Below are positions 41,907-49,707 of a stretch of 64,000 bases of DNA, piece by piece. The notes below the pieces were generated by a model. It was given only the letters and a program-made list of their open reading frames with translations. It searched no databases and was not told the DNA's origin. Within the stretch, counting starts at the first letter, position 1. Each line of letters begins with the position of its first letter. Source of the DNA: JACRLV01 sp045863555 (GTDB taxonomy: Bacteria; Planctomycetota; Phycisphaerae; UBA1845; Fen-1342); the NCBI GenBank assembly GCA_045863555.1, contig BTUU01000014.1, positions 1 through 64,000 of the forward strand, written 5' to 3'. The translations under genes were made by a program, and so were the position numbers.

Positions 41907-42791
41907 TCAACTCCCCGAATAATGAACCACCCGCCGACTCAGCCGAAACACGAGCGCGGTGACGAGCAGGATGATCAGCAGTTGAATCCACGCCATCGCG
42001 CTTGCGTAGCCCATGCGCAGATACCGGAATGCGTTGTCGAAGAGGTACATCGTATAGAAATAGGTCGAACCGTCCGGTCCGCCCTCGCGACGCCAGATCA
42101 CGTAAGGCAGTGCGAAGATCTGCCACGCCGTCAGCACCGCAACGATGAAGTTGAAGAGCACAACGGGGCTGACCCCGGGGAGCGTGACGTGGCGGAATCG
42201 CTGCGGCCCCGATGCGCCGTCCAGCCGCGCGGCCTCGTAGAGTTCCTCCGGGATCTCCTGCAAGCCCGCGAGGAAGATGACCGTCGGCGAACCCACGAAC
42301 CAGAGGCTGATCAATACCAGCGCCCCCATCGCCCACCCGGGCTTCGTCAGCCACGGCGGCGGCGCGACACCCACGCCGCGGAACGGGGCATTCACGAGGC
42401 CGACTTCCGGATTGAGCATCCACATCCAGATCATCGCCGCGGCCACGAGCGGCAGGATCGTCGGCAGAAAGATGCAGGCACGGAAAAACGCCTGGCCGCG
42501 GATGCTGTGGTTCAGCAGCACGGCCAGAAGCAGCGCCACGGCCGTGCTGAGCGGCACGGAAAGCACCGAATAGAGGAAGGTGTTCCAGACGACGCGGTGG
42601 AAGACGGGATCGGCGGCGAGATTCGCGTAGTTTGTCGCGCCGGTAAACACCGGCGGCTGGAGCAGCGAGTAGTCGCAGAAGCTCAGGTAGAGCGACGCGC
42701 CCATCGGAATCGCGAGGAAGCACACGAAACCGAGCCACCAGGGCGCTGTCCAGAGCAGCCCGGTCAACAGCGAGGATCGATCGCGGATCAC
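41907..42791 (-). CDS. Sugar ABC transporter permease (MalF/UgpA-like)
   Basis: A 294-residue permease of the CUT1 class. It opens with TGLLWTAPWWLGFVCFLAIP, the typical first helix, and carries the ATPase-contact motif EELYEAARLDGASGPQRFRHVTLP near residue 200. The GTG at 42791 overlaps the stop of the binding-protein gene (GTGA). Alternative upstream starts lie inside that gene. It forms a heterodimer with the next permease. Confidence 0.93.
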   Translation of the reverse strand: MIRDRSSLLTGLLWTAPWWLGFVCFLAIPMGASLYLSFCDYSLLQPPVFTGATNYANLAADPVFHRVVWNTFLYSVLSVPLSTAVALLLAVLLNHSIRGQAFFRACIFLPTILPLVAAAMIWMWMLNPEVGLVNAPFRGVGVAPPPWLTKPGWAMGALVLISLWFVGSPTVIFLAGLQEIPEELYEAARLDGASGPQRFRHVTLPGVSPVVLFNFIVAVLTAWQIFALPYVIWRREGGPDGSTYFYTMYLFDNAFRYLRMGYASAMAWIQLLIILLVTALVFRLSRRVVHYSGS

Positions 42792-44125
42792 AAGCCGCTC
42801 CCCCGCCGCCGGGCGGCCATGCGCTGATATTCCGAGACAACCGCGTCGAGCCGCCGCTGCGTTTCGCTGACAACCGCATCCGGCGTCTGCCGCCCGCTGA
42901 GAAGCCGCGTGTGTGCCGCGAGCAGTTCGCTCTCGACCTGCGCCCACATCGGCATCTGCGGAAAGCCGAATGCCCGCGGCGATGTGGCCATCTCGTCAAA
43001 GACGCGGACATACGGGTTTGGATGGCCGTCGAAGAACGCCGGCGCGGGCGACCTGAAGGGCGACACTTTCCCGTGCGACTTGCACAGCTCCTCGAGCTGT
43101 ACCTGTTCGGTAACCCACTTCAGAAAGATCATCGCTTCGGCCGGACGCGGCGCCCCGCGCGGGACGACAAACACATCCTCGCTCGCGAAGACGTTGCCGC
43201 CGCCCGCCGTCGCCGAGGGAAACGGCGCGACGGCGTAGTCGAGTTCGGGCGTGTACTTGCGGATCCAGTTGCTGAACCACGGCCCCTGGAAAAGCATCGC
43301 GAGCTTGCCGGCCATGAAGGGATTCTGAGCGCTCTCAATCGCCCCCGCGGTCGATTCGAAGTCGATGCAGCGCTGCGGATCGAGCGTCGCGCGAAGTTCG
43401 CCGATCCACGCGGCCGCGGCCCGGCCCTCCGGCGAATCGAGGCAGTAGCGCCGCCCGTCCCAGAGCCGGCCGCCATAGAAGCCCGGCCACACCCACGGCC
43501 ACCAGCCGAGCATCGCATTCGAAACCGTGAAACCGAGCTGCGTAATCCGGCCGGTCGCGTCGCGTTTGGTCAATTTGACCGCAGCGGCGTTGAGTTCGTC
43601 GAGCGTGCGCGGGGGCGAATCCGGATCGAGGCCGGCTTCGCGGAAAAGCGTGCGGTTGTAGAAGAGCGCGATGGTGAAGGGGGTGCTGGGGAGCGCGTAG
43701 AGGCGGCCGTCGTAGCGACACAGGTCGATCCAGATCGGTTTGAAGGAATCGAGCTGGATGCCGCGCTCGCGGACAAGCTCATCGAGCCCGAGAAGCGCGT
43801 TCTGGTCGGCGTATTGCGGAATGCGCGAGTCGACCAGCCCCGCGACATCAGGCGGATCGCCGCCCGCGATCGCGATGAGCAGCCGTTGTTCAATATTGCT
43901 GACGGCTGAGTACTCGACCCAGACGCCCGCCGCCGCGCCGGCCGTCGCATTGAAACGATCCACGAGCGTTTCGATCGCCGCGCCTTCGACGCCGGTCCAT
44001 TTTTCCCAGTAACGGACGACCGTTCGGCCCGGAGGAACGGGGTCGCGGTGCTTCGGCCCGACGGCGAGGAGCGCGATGGCGGGAACGACGAGCAGGATGG
44101 TCAGCGTGAGCGTGCGAATCGACAC
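42788..44125 (-). CDS. Sugar ABC transporter substrate-binding protein
   Basis: A 445-residue family 1 extracellular solute-binding protein. A hydrophobic N-terminal segment (about 5-22) exports it, but no lipobox is present, so it may be anchored or free. VRYWEKWTGVEGAAIETLVDRFN is the usual first strand and helix. PDVAGLVDSRIPQYADQNALLGLDE and YALPSTPFTIALFYNRTLFREAGLDP are typical ligand-cleft regions. Many Trp residues (WWPWVWPGFYGG) fit sugar stacking. Adjacent hydrolases suggest oligo-glucosides as ligand. Confidence 0.93.
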   Translation of the reverse strand: MSIRTLTLTILLVVPAIALLAVGPKHRDPVPPGRTVVRYWEKWTGVEGAAIETLVDRFNATAGAAAGVWVEYSAVSNIEQRLLIAIAGGDPPDVAGLVDSRIPQYADQNALLGLDELVRERGIQLDSFKPIWIDLCRYDGRLYALPSTPFTIALFYNRTLFREAGLDPDSPPRTLDELNAAAVKLTKRDATGRITQLGFTVSNAMLGWWPWVWPGFYGGRLWDGRRYCLDSPEGRAAAAWIGELRATLDPQRCIDFESTAGAIESAQNPFMAGKLAMLFQGPWFSNWIRKYTPELDYAVAPFPSATAGGGNVFASEDVFVVPRGAPRPAEAMIFLKWVTEQVQLEELCKSHGKVSPFRSPAPAFFDGHPNPYVRVFDEMATSPRAFGFPQMPMWAQVESELLAAHTRLLSGRQTPDAVVSETQRRLDAVVSEYQRMAARRRGSGL

Positions 44126-44207
44126 GATTCACCGGATGATACGAGCGAAGCGCGACGAGCGAAAATCGAAATGGAAGCTCCCGCTTGTTGCGTTCCTTCG
44201 CTCTTGG

Positions 44208-46208
44208 CTATTCGCAATTCGGCGCAACATCCGGCCCATCAACACAGTCCAGCATCGCCAGCCACTCGTCCGGCGTGACACCATGACTCCCGTCGCCGTC
44301 GAGACACAGCGCCCGCTCCGCGCCGGCGGGCAACGACTGCCAGAATGCGAAATCACGCAGGTCCACGTCGGCGTCGCCGTCAAAATCCGCGGGCGTCGCG
44401 TTGCACGAGCAGGCGTCGCCGCTGCCATCGCCGTCCGCATCCTCCTGCCGCCGGTTCCACGCGGTCGGACAATTATCGAACGCGTCGGCGATACCGTCGC
44501 CGTCGCTGTCGGCCTGGAACGCCTGCCGCTGCCGGAAGAAAAGCGGATCGAGATGCTCCGCGATGCCGAACATGAGGAACAGGTGATCGACGAGCGCGGC
44601 GTCATTGGGAATCCACGTCGGCAGCGCGGACGAGACGCGCACGAGGCCGAAGCGATACCGCGAGTCGCTGAACGGCGGCTGATCCTGGGCGAATTCGAGC
44701 AGTCCGCCGATATCTCCCCACGCCCCCAGCGCCTCGGGCGAGAAGACGTTCTGGTGATTGAAGATCGCATCGGCCGTGTATCCGCCCGGGCTCACGCCCG
44801 CCGTCAGGCCGTACCGGTACGTCTGGGTCAGCGTCGTGCCGCAGTAGAGCCGGTCCGCCCGCTGATGACTCTCCATCAGCGCCTCGAACTCCGGGTTCGT
44901 GGAGAAATCCGCGTTCAGAAAATGCGACTGATGGACCCAGAACGCCGGCGCATACGCGCCCGGGTTGTCCGTCAGCGTCGGATTGTCCGTCGAAAACGAT
45001 GGATAGAACCGCTTCGGCAGGTTGGCCGGCTCCAGCCAGCGCGCCGCGACGCCCGGCGCCCGCGTGGCGCCGCTCTCGCGCAAGGCGACGGACACGCACA
45101 GCATGTACTCGTTCCACGGCACGAGATAGCCCGTCGCGTTGCCCGCGATGTCCGTCGCAACGGCGACTCGGCCGTCGAGCGAAGGGTGGATCGCCGGGTC
45201 GAGGTGCAGCGTCGAGCGCATTTCCTCGGCGTACGCGGCGATTGTCGGATTCTGCGAGAAATGACTCTTCGCGAAGAGCGCGCCGCTGACCAGAATCGCC
45301 GAGCCGATCGTGGTGTACTCCGTCGGCCAGCCCGCGGCCGGCCCGCCGGTGTTGATATCGAGCCAGTGTCGCCAATGTCCGAGCGCATTGCGCGCCGGCG
45401 TGATCCCCTGCGTATGGCCGGAATAGGCGGAGAGGATGGCCTGCGTCCGCGCCTCGGCGTCGGTGAGGATTCCGAAATGATCCGCGACCGCGAGGGCGAC
45501 CAGCGCGAAGCCGGCCGCATCCGGCGTGGCGGCGTGGAACGGTGTGCCCGCCGGCGAATAGGGAATCGCATCGCGCACCAGGCCATTCGCAAGCGTCGCA
45601 CTGGTCGTGTAATAGGTCAGGCGCTGAAGCTGACCGACGAGAAACGCATCGACGGGGTCGGCGAAATCCGTGCGCGTCAGCAGCCAGCGAGTCCAGGCAA
45701 TGCCCGCGGGATTGCCCGTGCCGACGGCGACCCCGTGACCTTGAATTCGCAGGTAATTCGTCTGGCCCGGAGTGAACCGGTCCGCGGGAATGGTCGCGAT
45801 CAGCATCCGCTGTGAATCGACATACTCGCGCTCGACCTCGACGAGATCCGCGAGCGACGGCCCCGCGAGGATCGCGACGTCGAATTCCTGCGTGAACTGC
45901 TGCGCGATCAGGATGCGAAATCGGTATTGCCGCGCGGTGGCCGGCGCGCTCGGACACGCAAACGCGATGTCGATCCGGTCGCCCTGCCAGCCCATTTCCG
46001 ACGGCCAGACCGCCGTCGTGCCGACGATGCCCGAGAATCCGCCGGCGTACGGCTGGTTGGAGAAGCTGGTGACCTGGAAGATCGTCGTGACGGCACGCAC
46101 GACCGGTGCGCATGCGAGGAGGATCGCGAGCACAGCCGGGATGCGGAAGACTCTCAGGCGATCGGCCAATTCACGCCCCCGCCGCTCCGAGCGCCACCGG
46201 CGCGGCAT
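44208..46208 (-). CDS. Exported glucoamylase-like protein with TSP3 and dockerin-like tail
   Basis: A 666-residue protein with a hydrophobic leader (about 23-40). Residues ~130-560 resemble the glucoamylase-like (PF10091-type) helical domain: DAAGFALVALAVADHFGILTDAEA, EYMLCVSVALRESG, and GYTADAIFNHQ followed by ALGAWGDIGGLLEFAQ. Thrombospondin-type-3 repeats follow (DSDGDGIADAFDNCP...DADGDGSGDAC), then a dockerin-like DFDGDADVDLRDF module. The PF10091 group includes enzymes on beta-1,2-glucans (GH144), which would fit the downstream importer. The ATG at 46208 overlaps the GH1 gene by 38 bp; a later TTG is possible. Confidence 0.75.
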   Translation of the reverse strand: MPRRWRSERRGRELADRLRVFRIPAVLAILLACAPVVRAVTTIFQVTSFSNQPYAGGFSGIVGTTAVWPSEMGWQGDRIDIAFACPSAPATARQYRFRILIAQQFTQEFDVAILAGPSLADLVEVEREYVDSQRMLIATIPADRFTPGQTNYLRIQGHGVAVGTGNPAGIAWTRWLLTRTDFADPVDAFLVGQLQRLTYYTTSATLANGLVRDAIPYSPAGTPFHAATPDAAGFALVALAVADHFGILTDAEARTQAILSAYSGHTQGITPARNALGHWRHWLDINTGGPAAGWPTEYTTIGSAILVSGALFAKSHFSQNPTIAAYAEEMRSTLHLDPAIHPSLDGRVAVATDIAGNATGYLVPWNEYMLCVSVALRESGATRAPGVAARWLEPANLPKRFYPSFSTDNPTLTDNPGAYAPAFWVHQSHFLNADFSTNPEFEALMESHQRADRLYCGTTLTQTYRYGLTAGVSPGGYTADAIFNHQNVFSPEALGAWGDIGGLLEFAQDQPPFSDSRYRFGLVRVSSALPTWIPNDAALVDHLFLMFGIAEHLDPLFFRQRQAFQADSDGDGIADAFDNCPTAWNRRQEDADGDGSGDACSCNATPADFDGDADVDLRDFAFWQSLPAGAERALCLDGDGSHGVTPDEWLAMLDCVDGPDVAPNCE

Positions 46209-47553
46209 TGGTCTCGACCACGCCGCTTGCGATCACCTTCGCATACCAAAGGCCGCTCGCCTTGATGGTACGCTGGAGACTCTGGCGATCGACGCGGATC
46301 AGGCCGAATTTTTTCGAATATCCCGCCGACCACTCGAGATTGTCGATGAGCGACCAGACCATGTAGCCGCGGAGATCGACCCCCGCTTTCATGGCTCGGT
46401 GCGCGGCTGCGAAGTGATCCGCGAGGTATTGAATGCGCTTCTGATCGTCAACGAAGCCTTCCGCGTTCGGCTTATCCGACACCGCGGCGCCGTTTTCCGT
46501 GACATAGAACGGCAGGCCCGGATAACGCTGGTTGAGCCAGACGAGCAGTTCGTAAAAACCGTCGGGGCGGACGGGCCAGTTCGTTTCGGTGTGGAAGACG
46601 TCCGGCTGCGGCACGACTTCATACTGCATCGGCCATGCCTGCTCGGCGTACCGGACGACCTCGCTGGTGTAGTAGTTCAACGCGAGGTAGTCCATTGAGC
46701 CCTTGAGCAGCCGGGAATCCTCGGCGGTAAACGCCGGGAGCATGTCTCCAAGCCGCTCGCGGAGGAGCGCTGGATAATCCCCGTAGTACGGCGGATCCGT
46801 AAACCAGCCGGCGAAATTCACGACGGCCCGCTCCGCCGCGTCGATATCGGCCTTCGACTTCGTCGCCGGGAAGCTGAAGCTCGAATTCATCGCAAACGAG
46901 ATCTGCCCCTGGTTGTGCTTGCCCGCGCGGTAGGCGGCCACGGCGTAGGCGTGGGCGCGGAGGAGGTTGTGGCCGGCCCGGTAACCGAGGCGACGGTCCC
47001 GGATGCCCGGCGGATGGGCGCCGTGGAAGTACCCGCCGTCCACGGTCACCCACGGCTCGTTGAGCGTCATCCACGTCTTCACGCGGTCGCCGAAGCGGTC
47101 GTACACGGCGGTGGCGTAGTCCGCAAAGATTCGGGGCAGGTCATCGCTCAGCCACCCGTTCAATTCATATTGAAGCGCGAGCGGGAGGTCCCAGTGGCTG
47201 AGGGTAACCAGTGGCTGGATGCCGTGCGCGAGCAGCGTGTCGATCAACTGGTCGTAAAATGCGACGCCAGCGTCATTTAGAGCGCCGCGGCCGTGCGGCA
47301 GGACGCGCGGCCAGCCGATGCTGAAGCGATAGGCCTTGAGGCCGAGCCGCTTCATCAGGGCGATGTCTTCTCGCCAGCGGTGGTAGTGATCGCACGCGAT
47401 CTCGCCGTTTTCGCCGGGGACCATCTTTCCGGGGATCAGGGCAAAAGCGTCCCAAACGCTGGCCCCCTTGCCGTCGGCGTATGCGGCTCCTTCAATCTGG
47501 TAGGCGGCGGTGGCCGCTCCCCAGAGGAAGTCGGGTTGGAATCGGATTGTCAT
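46171..47553 (-). CDS. GH1 beta-glucosidase
   Basis: A 460-residue family 1 glycoside hydrolase. DFLWGAATAAYQIEGA (8-23) is the N-terminal signature. The catalytic acid/base is Glu166 in TLNEPW and the nucleophile is Glu353 in VTENG. No leader is present, so it is cytoplasmic and cleaves imported glucosides. The ATG at 47553 is used because upstream sequence in frame is non-conserved. It is the first gene of the operon behind the LacI-type operator, followed by the glucoamylase-like gene and the ABC importer. Confidence 0.95.
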   Translation of the reverse strand: MTIRFQPDFLWGAATAAYQIEGAAYADGKGASVWDAFALIPGKMVPGENGEIACDHYHRWREDIALMKRLGLKAYRFSIGWPRVLPHGRGALNDAGVAFYDQLIDTLLAHGIQPLVTLSHWDLPLALQYELNGWLSDDLPRIFADYATAVYDRFGDRVKTWMTLNEPWVTVDGGYFHGAHPPGIRDRRLGYRAGHNLLRAHAYAVAAYRAGKHNQGQISFAMNSSFSFPATKSKADIDAAERAVVNFAGWFTDPPYYGDYPALLRERLGDMLPAFTAEDSRLLKGSMDYLALNYYTSEVVRYAEQAWPMQYEVVPQPDVFHTETNWPVRPDGFYELLVWLNQRYPGLPFYVTENGAAVSDKPNAEGFVDDQKRIQYLADHFAAAHRAMKAGVDLRGYMVWSLIDNLEWSAGYSKKFGLIRVDRQSLQRTIKASGLWYAKVIASGVVETNAAPVALGAAGA

Positions 47554-47635
47554 GACGGAAGGCTCCAAACAGGCGAGGGCGGGAAACCGCACGCAGAGAG
47601 TGCGGATCCGGCGTCTCGCCGGGGCAACAAAATTC

Positions 47636-47664
47636 ATTGTAATCCAGCATGAAAGCGCTTGCAA
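47636..47664 (-). promoter_or_regulatory. Promoter of the GH1/sugar operon
   Basis: On the minus strand TTGCAA (47664-47659), a 17-bp spacer and TACAAT (47641-47636). It gives a leader of about 75 nt to the ATG of the beta-glucosidase gene. Its -35 hexamer is the same six base pairs as that of the divergent promoter. Confidence 0.7.
47649..47664. promoter_or_regulatory. LacI/CcpA-family operator
   Basis: TGAAAGCGCTTGCA (47650-47663) matches the LacI-family/cre consensus TGWAANCGNTNWCA at all but one position, with the palindromic AAGCGCTT centre. It overlaps the shared -35 hexamer, so a bound repressor would block both divergent promoters. No LacI-family regulator gene is present in the window. 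Confidence 0.8.
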
Positions 47665-47687
47665 GAGAATCCGCAGGGGGGTATAGT
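47659..47687 (+). promoter_or_regulatory. Promoter of the PEP-CTERM gene
   Basis: TTGCAA (47659-47664), a 17-bp spacer and TATAGT (47682-47687). It points toward the PEP-CTERM gene at 47821, with a leader of roughly 125 nt. Confidence 0.7.
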
Positions 47688-47820
47688 CTGAATTGATGAG
47701 CTGCGCTGCAGAATCGCGCAGACACCTTTCCAGCGGCTCGACGGACCGGCGAATTCTCGAGTTGTCGATGCACTCGGCCATCCGCGCGAGATCGCAAACC
47801 TGGTGATGGAGGCGGCAGAA

Positions 47821-48618
47821 ATGAAGAATTTCGGTATCAAGGTCTCGGCCGCGCTGGGCACGCTCTTCGCGGCGTCCGCGCTGGCGACACCCACGATCGA
47901 CTCGGCCGTTCTGAACACGCGGATCTTCAACGATTTCCCGGGTTCGACGCTGACCACCGTGAACAACTACCCGGCGGTCGTATCGTTCAGCGACTCGAAC
48001 GTCTCCGGCCCGTCCGGATTCGCGAATCGGCACAATTTCCGCCTTTCGGACAACGGCGGCATCAGCGCGGCCGTGTTTCTGAATGGGGACGCGTTCGCGT
48101 TTGAGTCGGACGTGACGATCACGGGCACTGCCCCCGTCGAGGCGGGCCTCCAGGTATCGCCCTGGTGGTCGCAGAACGTCGATGGTCAGTTCATGATCAA
48201 CGGCACGACGGGCGAAGTCGCCGTCTTCGGCGGGCGGCTCCCCTTCTATTCGTTCACGGGGAATCACGGCGTCACATACGCGATGGGGACGACGATCCGT
48301 CAACGCGTGGTCTACAGTCCGAACGGTCTTTCGGCGGCCGATCCCGCGACGATCGAGTACATCTACAGCGACGGCTCGGGTACGTACACGAGCGGCCCGC
48401 TCGCGTTCGATCAGGGCAACCCGGCCGAAGATCCGCCGTACGGCCTCTGGGGCATGCTGAATGACGCCCGCGTGGGCGGCTATGCGCAGATCATCAACAA
48501 CCCGCAGGATCCGACGCACTCGGCAACGGTGACGTTCGGGAACATGCGGTTTGTCCCTGAGCCGGCTTCGCTGGGCCTGCTTGGCCTCGCGGCGATCGGC
48601 CTGTTGCGTCGGCGGTAA
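47821..48618 (+). CDS. PEP-CTERM exported protein
   Basis: A 265-residue protein with a signal peptide (about 1-22, ending ASALA) and a lectin-like beta-sandwich body, in which residues ~70-230 contain Trp and Gly-rich turns such as QVSPWWSQNVDGQF. The sorting tail is VPEPASLGLLGLAAIGLLRRR. Exosortase would cleave or anchor it. GGAGGCGGCAGAA precedes the ATG at 47821, favoured over upstream ATGs. Its promoter shares the LacI-type operator with the GH1 operon, so it may bind glucan at the surface. Confidence 0.85.
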   Translation: MKNFGIKVSAALGTLFAASALATPTIDSAVLNTRIFNDFPGSTLTTVNNYPAVVSFSDSNVSGPSGFANRHNFRLSDNGGISAAVFLNGDAFAFESDVTITGTAPVEAGLQVSPWWSQNVDGQFMINGTTGEVAVFGGRLPFYSFTGNHGVTYAMGTTIRQRVVYSPNGLSAADPATIEYIYSDGSGTYTSGPLAFDQGNPAEDPPYGLWGMLNDARVGGYAQIINNPQDPTHSATVTFGNMRFVPEPASLGLLGLAAIGLLRRR

Positions 48619-48790
48619 GCAGGGCGCAGGGACGAGCGGATCGCCAGGCGGTCCGCGATGCAGGCATCGGGGCGGGAATATCGCCTCCGTGGAAAGATTG
48701 CGGGGCCGGCGCGGCCGATCGCGGCGCGCCGGCCCGGCAATCCGGGGTAACTCGCGAGTGGGGAAGGGCAGAGCAGGGAGGACTTTCGCC

Positions 48791-49639
48791 ATGATGGCGC
48801 GGATGAACTCGCGGGGTGTTCGGGCGATCCGTGGATTCACGCTGATCGAGCTTCTGGTCGTCGTGGCGATCATCGCCCTTCTGATCTCGATCCTGCTGCC
48901 TTCGCTGACGCAGGCTCGAAACCAGGCGAAGACCACGGTCTGCCTGGCGAATCTGCATCAGCTCGGCATCGTGACGCTCAACTACATTGACGATAACAAG
49001 CAGAAGCTGCCGTATTTCCTCGGGACGCGCGGTTCGGACAATCTCCCCATCCACGCCCCCTACTACCAGTACCACCAGATCTTCAACTTCTGGGAGTACC
49101 TCAAAGACATCAAGATTTACAAGTGTCCCAGCGCCGCAGACGAAACCTCGGTCAAATCGATCGACCCGACCAGCCGCCGCTTCAGCTACTACACCGTCTT
49201 CAAGAGCGATGACCGGTATCTCCGCGCCGTGCGCGAGCAGTGGTGGCCGCTGATCAACCCGAACGACTACCCCGGCAACACCGTCGATCCGCTTTACACC
49301 GAGTACTGGTCGAACGACTGGTCGATCAACGCCCGCGATTTCGCCGGACAGCTCGTTCCACCCGTCAACGGCGGGAATGCGAGCAAGATCCCGTACGTGA
49401 ACTACGCCGTGATCATGGCCGACGCGATGTGGTGGTGGCATGAAGTCAAGGCGTCGCGACACAACAACAGCGTGAACCTGCTCTTCATCGACGGGCACGC
49501 GGCGCGGTACGCAAACGAGAAATTCTACGACTACTACGCCACGGACCAGGGGCGGCCGCCCAAGGATATCGATCCGTACAACTGCCGGCCGTTTTATGCC
49601 TGGGGCCTTACGCCGAACGGAATCAACGGCATTGATTGA
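48791..49639 (+). CDS. Pseudopilin-like protein (type II secretion G-like N-terminus)
   Basis: A 282-residue protein with prepilin leader: Gly15 then FTLIELLVVVAIIALL (16-31). The C-terminal domain contains CPSAADE, a YWSNDWSINARDFAG segment and the LFIDGHAARYANE motif that resembles H-x9-DG. The ATG at 48791 has GGGAGG ten bases before it. It is more distant from the pair at 17.5-19.9 kb, which are close to each other. It may be part of an operon with the dockerin-like proteins that follow. Confidence 0.9.
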   Translation: MMARMNSRGVRAIRGFTLIELLVVVAIIALLISILLPSLTQARNQAKTTVCLANLHQLGIVTLNYIDDNKQKLPYFLGTRGSDNLPIHAPYYQYHQIFNFWEYLKDIKIYKCPSAADETSVKSIDPTSRRFSYYTVFKSDDRYLRAVREQWWPLINPNDYPGNTVDPLYTEYWSNDWSINARDFAGQLVPPVNGGNASKIPYVNYAVIMADAMWWWHEVKASRHNNSVNLLFIDGHAARYANEKFYDYYATDQGRPPKDIDPYNCRPFYAWGLTPNGINGID

Positions 49640-49707
49640 TTCCGCGTGATCCAGGAAGCGCCTGACGCCGGCCGATCCACGCCGGCGTCGGCATTTGAGG
49701 GTGAAGA

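Noticed and set aside
48494..49498. 334-codon minus-strand frame opposite the pseudopilin gene
   Set aside because: Shadow of the plus-strand gene, whose FTLIELL leader and ribosome-binding site are clear.
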